Below, one piece after another: positions 60,022-64,000 of a stretch of DNA of 64,000 bases. The translations under genes were made by a program, and so were the position numbers. Under the pieces are notes generated by a model. That model searched no databases and was not told where the DNA came from. It saw nothing but the letters and a program-made list of their open reading frames with translations. Position 1 is the stretch's first letter; each line of letters begins with the position of its first letter. This DNA is from Planctomycetota bacterium (lineage in GTDB: Bacteria > Planctomycetota > J058), in NCBI GenBank assembly GCA_019636275.1, contig JAHBXY010000004.1:1-64000 (forward strand). Direction: 5' to 3'.

Positions 60022-62046
60022 TCAGCGCGGCGCGGCGCCCCAGTCGGGCTCCATGAACACGAACGTCGTCCGCGGGCCGCGGCGGACGAAGAAGCGCACC
60101 ACGCGCGGGCGGGCCTCGAGCGCCCGGGCCATCACCTGCTCGAAGGTCGGCGGGTCGGGCGTGGGGTGGTCCTCGACCGAGACGACGAGGTCGCCCGCGC
60201 GCAGGCCGGCCATGGCGGCCCAGCCGCCCGGGGTGGCCTCGGTCACGAGCACGCCCGCGACCTCCTCGGGCCAGCGCTGCTCGACGCGGTCGATGAAGGT
60301 CAGCTCGCGCGCCTTGAGCTCGACCGCGGCGACCTCGACCCCGCGCGCCTCGGTGGCCGTGCCGGGCGTCTCCTGCATGACGACCTGGAGCGCGAGGCGC
60401 TCGGCGCCGCGCACGACCGCCACCTCGACCGGCTTGCCCAGCGGCTGGCGCTCGACCGTGAGCTTGAGCTCCTGCGCGTCGCGCGGCCGGTGGGCCTCGA
60501 GCGCCTGGCCGCCGACGGCCGTGATCACGTCGCCCACCTGCAGGCCGGCGCGCGCCGCCTCGGTCCAGGGGAACACCTCGGTGACGCGGAAGCCGCGCGT
60601 GCCGGCGAGCCCGAGCGCCTGCGCCAGGTCGCTCGTGAGCACCTGCGCCTTGATCCCCAGCCAGGCCCGGCGCAGGGCGCCGCCCTGGGCGGTCGGCCGC
60701 TTGCGGTCGGGCTTCACCAGCGTGAGCAGGCTCTCCTGGCCGCGGCGGTAGTCGAGCAGGAGCTGCTCCTTGCCCGAGAGCTCGGCCCACAGGGCGTGGA
60801 AGCCGGCGAGGTCGACGACCGGGCGGCCGTCGAGCGACACGATCACGTCGCCGGCGCGCACGTCGGGCTTGGCGTCCTCGAAGGGGAAGCCGGGGCGCAG
60901 CCCCGTGATCAGGACGCCGTCGGCGTCGGGCCAGCGGCGGACCATGGCCATGGGGCCGGTCACGTCGCGCAGGGTCATGCCGACCTGCGGCACCTCGGCC
61001 TGCTCGCCGAGCGCGGGCTCCATGCGCCCGAGCGTCACGTCGAGCGGCAGCGTGTCGCCCTTACGCTGCAGCGTGAGGTGCACGACCCGCCCGGGCGCCA
61101 GGGCGGCGAGCCGCTGGTAGAGCTCCGGCACCTGCTCGAAGAAGCGCGCGACGACCGGCTGGTCGTCGAGCGCCAGGAGCAGGTCGCCCGGCCGCACGCC
61201 GGCCCGCGCGGCGGGCGACCCGGCGACGACGTTGGCGACGAGCGCCCCCTGCTCGAGGCCCAGCCGCTGCACGGGCGCGAACGACGCGCCGAGCCAGCCG
61301 CGGCGCACCTCGCCGTGCGTGAGCGCCTCGTTGAGCACGTGCGCGGCCAGGTTCGACGGGATCGCGAAGCCGACGCCGCCGCCGCCCAGCTCGTTGATCC
61401 CGACGACCTCGCCGCGCAGGTTCACCAGCGGGCCGCCCGAGTTGCCGGGGAGGATCAGGGCGTCGTGCTGGATCCAGCGCGTGAACAGCCCCGTGACCTC
61501 GCCCTCGCCCAGGTCGAGTTCCTCGATGTCGGTGCCGGTGAAGTTCGTGAACACGCGGCCCGTGTTGGAGACGACGCCGAGCGTCAGCGACGACGAGAGC
61601 GAGAGCGGGTTGCCCATGGCGAGCACGTGCTCGCCCACCTGCAGGGCGGCCGAGTCGCCGAGCGTGGCGAAGGGCAGCGGCCGCGCCGGCTGCTTGCGCG
61701 CGTGCAGCTTGAGCTTCAGGACGCTCAGGTCGGTGAGCGGGTCGTGCCACACGACGTCGGCGTCGATCGCCTCCCCGTCAGGGAGCGTGCAGGTGATCCG
61801 CGTCGTGTGGCCGGCCACGTGGAAGTTCGTCAGCACGTGCCCGGCCGGGCTGACGATCACCCCGCTGCCGGCCGCCGGCGAGCGCTGCGAGCGCCCGTCG
61901 GAGAACGTGCGCACGACGACCGAGATGTTCACCAGCGCCGGGTAGACCTTGCGCCGGCAGTGGTCGATGTCCTGGCGCAGGTCCTGCGCGCGCGCGGCGC
62001 CGGCGAGGGCCAGGGCCAGGAGCGAGGCGGCGACGAGGCGGTTCAC
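60022..62046 (-). CDS. HtrA-family serine protease with four PDZ domains
   Basis: 674 residues from a GTG after TTGGAGGATC. A signal peptide ends ARAQ (~23). The protease domain has all three residues: His in LTNFHVAGH (~75), Asp in DPLTDLSVLKL (~105) and Ser in LPGNSGGPL (~200). Four PDZ-like units follow: ~255-340 (ARAGVRPGDLLLAL), ~355-450 (DVRAGDVIVSLDG), ~465-555 (ARAGLQVGDVITAVGG) and ~575-660 (AMAGLRAGDLVVSV). DegP has two, so this is extended. The likely role is degradation or refolding of envelope proteins. It is followed by the degenerate relative and the propeller gene. Confidence 0.88.
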   Translation of the reverse strand: MNRLVAASLLALALAGAARAQDLRQDIDHCRRKVYPALVNISVVVRTFSDGRSQRSPAAGSGVIVSPAGHVLTNFHVAGHTTRITCTLPDGEAIDADVVWHDPLTDLSVLKLKLHARKQPARPLPFATLGDSAALQVGEHVLAMGNPLSLSSSLTLGVVSNTGRVFTNFTGTDIEELDLGEGEVTGLFTRWIQHDALILPGNSGGPLVNLRGEVVGINELGGGGVGFAIPSNLAAHVLNEALTHGEVRRGWLGASFAPVQRLGLEQGALVANVVAGSPAARAGVRPGDLLLALDDQPVVARFFEQVPELYQRLAALAPGRVVHLTLQRKGDTLPLDVTLGRMEPALGEQAEVPQVGMTLRDVTGPMAMVRRWPDADGVLITGLRPGFPFEDAKPDVRAGDVIVSLDGRPVVDLAGFHALWAELSGKEQLLLDYRRGQESLLTLVKPDRKRPTAQGGALRRAWLGIKAQVLTSDLAQALGLAGTRGFRVTEVFPWTEAARAGLQVGDVITAVGGQALEAHRPRDAQELKLTVERQPLGKPVEVAVVRGAERLALQVVMQETPGTATEARGVEVAAVELKARELTFIDRVEQRWPEEVAGVLVTEATPGGWAAMAGLRAGDLVVSVEDHPTPDPPTFEQVMARALEARPRVVRFFVRRGPRTTFVFMEPDWGAAPR

Positions 62047-62093
62047 GGGGATCCTCCAAGGGCCGCGGCCACGAACCAACCCGAGGCCGATCT

Positions 62094-62270
62094 CTCACAG
62101 CGGCCGTCGCTTGTCCTGATGCCCACGTCCAGGAGCGCGGCCCGATGCTCCGATCCGCAGTGAGGCACCTGTCGCCCTCGCTTCGGCCGCTTCGCGGCCT
62201 ACGCTCGGGGATGCGCGCTCACCGGTCGATCTGCTCGCTTCGCTCTCAGATCAACCGGTGAGCGCGGTCA
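62094..62270 (+). repeat. Family B structured intergenic element, copy B2
   Basis: The partner of B1 at about 90% identity by eye. It occupies most of the 297-base gap 62047-62343. Stems: GGCCGC-TTC-GCGGCC, and 62221-62233 with 62247-62259 (ACCGGTCGATCTG / CAGATCAACCGGT). As at B1, it lies between the stop of one minus-strand gene and the start of the next. Confidence 0.75.
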
Positions 62271-62343
62271 CATTGGGTCGACGCAGAGGTCGCAGGCTGG
62301 CCGGCAGGCCAGCCTGGACGCCCTGCGTCCTGAGCCCCCAGGG

Positions 62344-63534
62344 CTACCGCGGGTAGTCGAACTGCGGCGTGGCGTCGTCGCCCTGGGCGAGGAGCTTCAT
62401 GCTGACGCCCGACATGCGCGTCTGGAGCATGAGCTGGTTGAGGTGCGGCCGCGGCTCGAGCGCCATGTGCATCTCGTTGCCCGAGGTGTAGACCAGGCGG
62501 CGGGCCTCGAAGCCCCGGCCCTTGGCGTCGAACGAGGTGTGGCCCATCTCCTTCAGCTCGTCCGTCCCCTGGGGCGTGACGGTCTTGAGCAGGACGCCCT
62601 CGGCCTCCGTGCCCTCCTGGCCGACCCAGGTGCTCACGGTCGACCCGCCGGCGTTCATGTCGTAGCGCCGGGCGGCGAAGGTGCCCGCAGGGACGGTGAC
62701 CTCCTCCTCGGTGAAGGACGGCTCCTCGCCTGCCTGGCCCTCCGGCGGCGGCGGCACGTCCTTGGGCTTGCCCTCCTTGCCGCGGTTGCCCACGAAGGCC
62801 TTCTTCGCGACGCCCGTGTCCTTGTCCACGAACACGGCCAGGAGCAGGTCCTTCTGGTTCATCTGATTGTCGAGCTCGATGACCCAGGCGTCCCCGGCGT
62901 CGGCGACGACCGCCGTGCGCGTCACGGACTTGTTGCCCATGGCGTCCATCTCCATCTCGACCCACTGGCCCACGGCCAGGTCGTCGGCGAGGAGGTGCTT
63001 GTAGGTGGGCATGACCGCGACGAACTGCGACATGTCCATGGCCGGCATGGGCGGCGGCGTGTAGACGGCCGCCTCGGCCGGCTCCAGGGCGTAGGTCTGG
63101 TCGTCGGTCGCGCGCGAGGCGATCTCCCCGGACTCGGGGTCGATGTCGAGGACCTCGGCCTTCACGAGGATCGTCGTGCCGTCGACCTTGGCCTCCCAGG
63201 CCGTCTCGAAGGTCTTGCCGGTCATGTCGGCCAGCTCGAAGCGGGCCTTGCCCTGCAGCTTGCCCGCCTTGCGCGCCAGGTCGAACGTGTAGCTGGTGAA
63301 GCCGTGGTCGGCGGCGCCGCGCAGCTCGCCGTGGACGGTGCGGCCGTCGTCGGTGACGTCGAACACGCGCGCGCTCTCGCCCTGCCGCGTCCACGTCCCG
63401 GCGTAGGACGGCCCCGGCTCCTGGTCGTGCGCCTGCTCCTGCTCCTGGCCGGGGACGCTGGGCGGGTTCAGCAGCGCGCAGCCGCTCGTCAGCGCCCCGA
63501 GCAGCGCGACCACCGCGATGGAGATCCTCTTCAT
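62344..63534 (-). CDS. Lipoprotein of unknown function
   Basis: 396 residues; ATG after CCAGGAGGGGC. The signal ends LTSGC (Cys19). A Glu/Gln-rich spacer leads to a beta-rich domain (~45-145: GTWTRQGESARVFDVTDDGR) and a second domain (~165-390) with Met-rich stretches (PPPMPAMDMSQFVAVMP) and VPAGTFAARRYDMNAGGSTVSTW (shortened: VPAGTFAARRYDMN). The latter phrase resembles DUF-type lipoproteins that include a VxAGxFxxxxY strand motif. No enzyme motif is seen. Confidence 0.65.
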   Translation of the reverse strand: MKRISIAVVALLGALTSGCALLNPPSVPGQEQEQAHDQEPGPSYAGTWTRQGESARVFDVTDDGRTVHGELRGAADHGFTSYTFDLARKAGKLQGKARFELADMTGKTFETAWEAKVDGTTILVKAEVLDIDPESGEIASRATDDQTYALEPAEAAVYTPPPMPAMDMSQFVAVMPTYKHLLADDLAVGQWVEMEMDAMGNKSVTRTAVVADAGDAWVIELDNQMNQKDLLLAVFVDKDTGVAKKAFVGNRGKEGKPKDVPPPPEGQAGEEPSFTEEEVTVPAGTFAARRYDMNAGGSTVSTWVGQEGTEAEGVLLKTVTPQGTDELKEMGHTSFDAKGRGFEARRLVYTSGNEMHMALEPRPHLNQLMLQTRMSGVSMKLLAQGDDATPQFDYPR

Positions 63535-63573
63535 GTGCCCCTCCTGGCGAGGCTTCGCTCGCCGCAGGCGCCG

Positions 63574-63579
63574 GGTATA
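63574..63579 (-). promoter_or_regulatory. Extended -10 (TGC-TATACC) upstream of the lipoprotein gene
   Basis: On the minus strand GCATGCTATACCCGG places TATACC 39 bases before the ATG at 63534, with the ribosome-binding site between. Confidence 0.4.
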
Positions 63580-63618
63580 GCATGCGCCGGACCGGAGCGC
63601 TGCCGCGGGTGGGCGGGC

Positions 63619-64000
63619 CTAGTTGAACACGAGCGTGCCGTTCGAGCGCACGCGCCGGCTCTGGCCCTGGGAGGACGTCGAGCGGACGCGGTTGCCGCGG
63701 CGGAGGTTCTGCTGCTGGACCGGGCGCACGCGGTTCGAGCGGCGGTTCTGGGCGTAGGTCGCGGGGCGAACACGGTTCCCGCGGCCGCCGCCCGAGGTGA
63801 AGGCCGTGGGACGGATCCGCGAGTTGCGCGCCGTCCTGAGCGTCGGCGGGATGCCGAAGAGGGCCCCCTGGCCGGCGGCGTTGGCGCGGGCGCGGCGGGC
63901 GGCGTCGGCGGCGGCCGCCCGCTTCTGGTCGAGCGCCTCGGCGGCCGCGTAGATCCGGTCGACGTGCTCGGCCTCGGCGCCGAGCGCGTAGGCGCGGCGC
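63619..64000 (-). CDS. C-terminal part of an Arg/Asn-repeat protein (5' end outside window)
   Basis: The frame is open to the right edge and ends in TAG at 63619-63621; ~126 residues are visible. The first ~50 are helical and Ala-rich (AEHVDRIYAAAEALDQKRA). The rest repeats a motif around N-(R/S)-(V/I)-R-(P/S): RNSRIRPTAF, GNRVRPATY, SNRVRPVQQ, GNRVRSTSS. This basic, Gln/Asn/Ser-rich tail has no recognised family; surface or nucleic-acid binding is possible. Confidence 0.55.
   Translation of the reverse strand, partial: RRAYALGAEAEHVDRIYAAAEALDQKRAAAADAARRARANAAGQGALFGIPPTLRTARNSRIRPTAFTSGGGRGNRVRPATYAQNRRSNRVRPVQQQNLRRGNRVRSTSSQGQSRRVRSNGTLVFN

Overview
The window is extremely G+C-rich (roughly three quarters G+C by eye) and densely coded, with many 4-base GTGA/ATGA gene overlaps and GTG starts. 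Several gene types point, by inference only, to Planctomycetota or a similarly large-genome phylum: an MJ0042-like zinc ribbon joined to a DUF4190-type membrane domain, lamin-tail-domain lipoproteins, FHA and Ser/Thr-kinase proteins, Uma2 and Rpn nucleases, and many lipoproteins with C-box signals. No rRNA or tRNA gene, CRISPR array, integrase or transposase was recognised.

Layout. 1-9.9 kb: the end of an MMPL-type transporter, a lipoprotein PGRP amidase, a proline-rich lipoprotein, and a divergent pair made of an SGNH hydrolase and a processive GT2 synthase, a likely exopolysaccharide locus. 10-19.4 kb: an amino-acid ABC importer with a fused binding protein/permease, a Uma2 nuclease, a HAD hydrolase, ilvE, a lipoprotein trypsin-like protease, an MsbA-type ABC exporter, a peroxiredoxin with a histone-H1-like lysine tail, and a DUF2225-like secreted protein. 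19.4-27.6 kb: an overlapping minus-strand MCE/Mla-type lipid transport operon (FHA/WPL-repeat protein, MlaE permease, MlaF-like ATPase with degenerate catalytic motifs, MlaD), followed by a lipoprotein and an Rpn-type nuclease. 28-36.8 kb: a double winged-helix protein, a NYN-OST-HTH ribonuclease, two lamin-tail lipoproteins, zinc-ribbon proteins and a rhomboid protease. 37-42.7 kb: psd-pssA-folK, a Ser/Thr kinase broken by two frameshifts, and an HpnE/CrtI-like FAD enzyme. 42.7-47.6 kb: a DUF222/HNH endonuclease flanked by two large arrays of ~70-bp repeats in inverted orientation. 47.6-64 kb: a CitE-like lyase, ispE-panC, a decayed Clp-N gene, rarA with a cyclic-phosphate receiver protein, an SDR, a CPA1 antiporter, an HtrA with four PDZ domains beside a catalytically dead trypsin-like relative, and lipoproteins.

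Between genes lie two dispersed, strongly structured repeat families, called A (five copies) and B (three copies) here. Both often begin at or next to a stop codon, and both show paired base changes that preserve their hairpins. With the HNH-flanking arrays and the pseudo-ATPase/FHA MCE operon they are the least ordinary parts of the window. Several genes appear to be leaderless, with a TANNNT -10 element 6-9 bases before the start codon.
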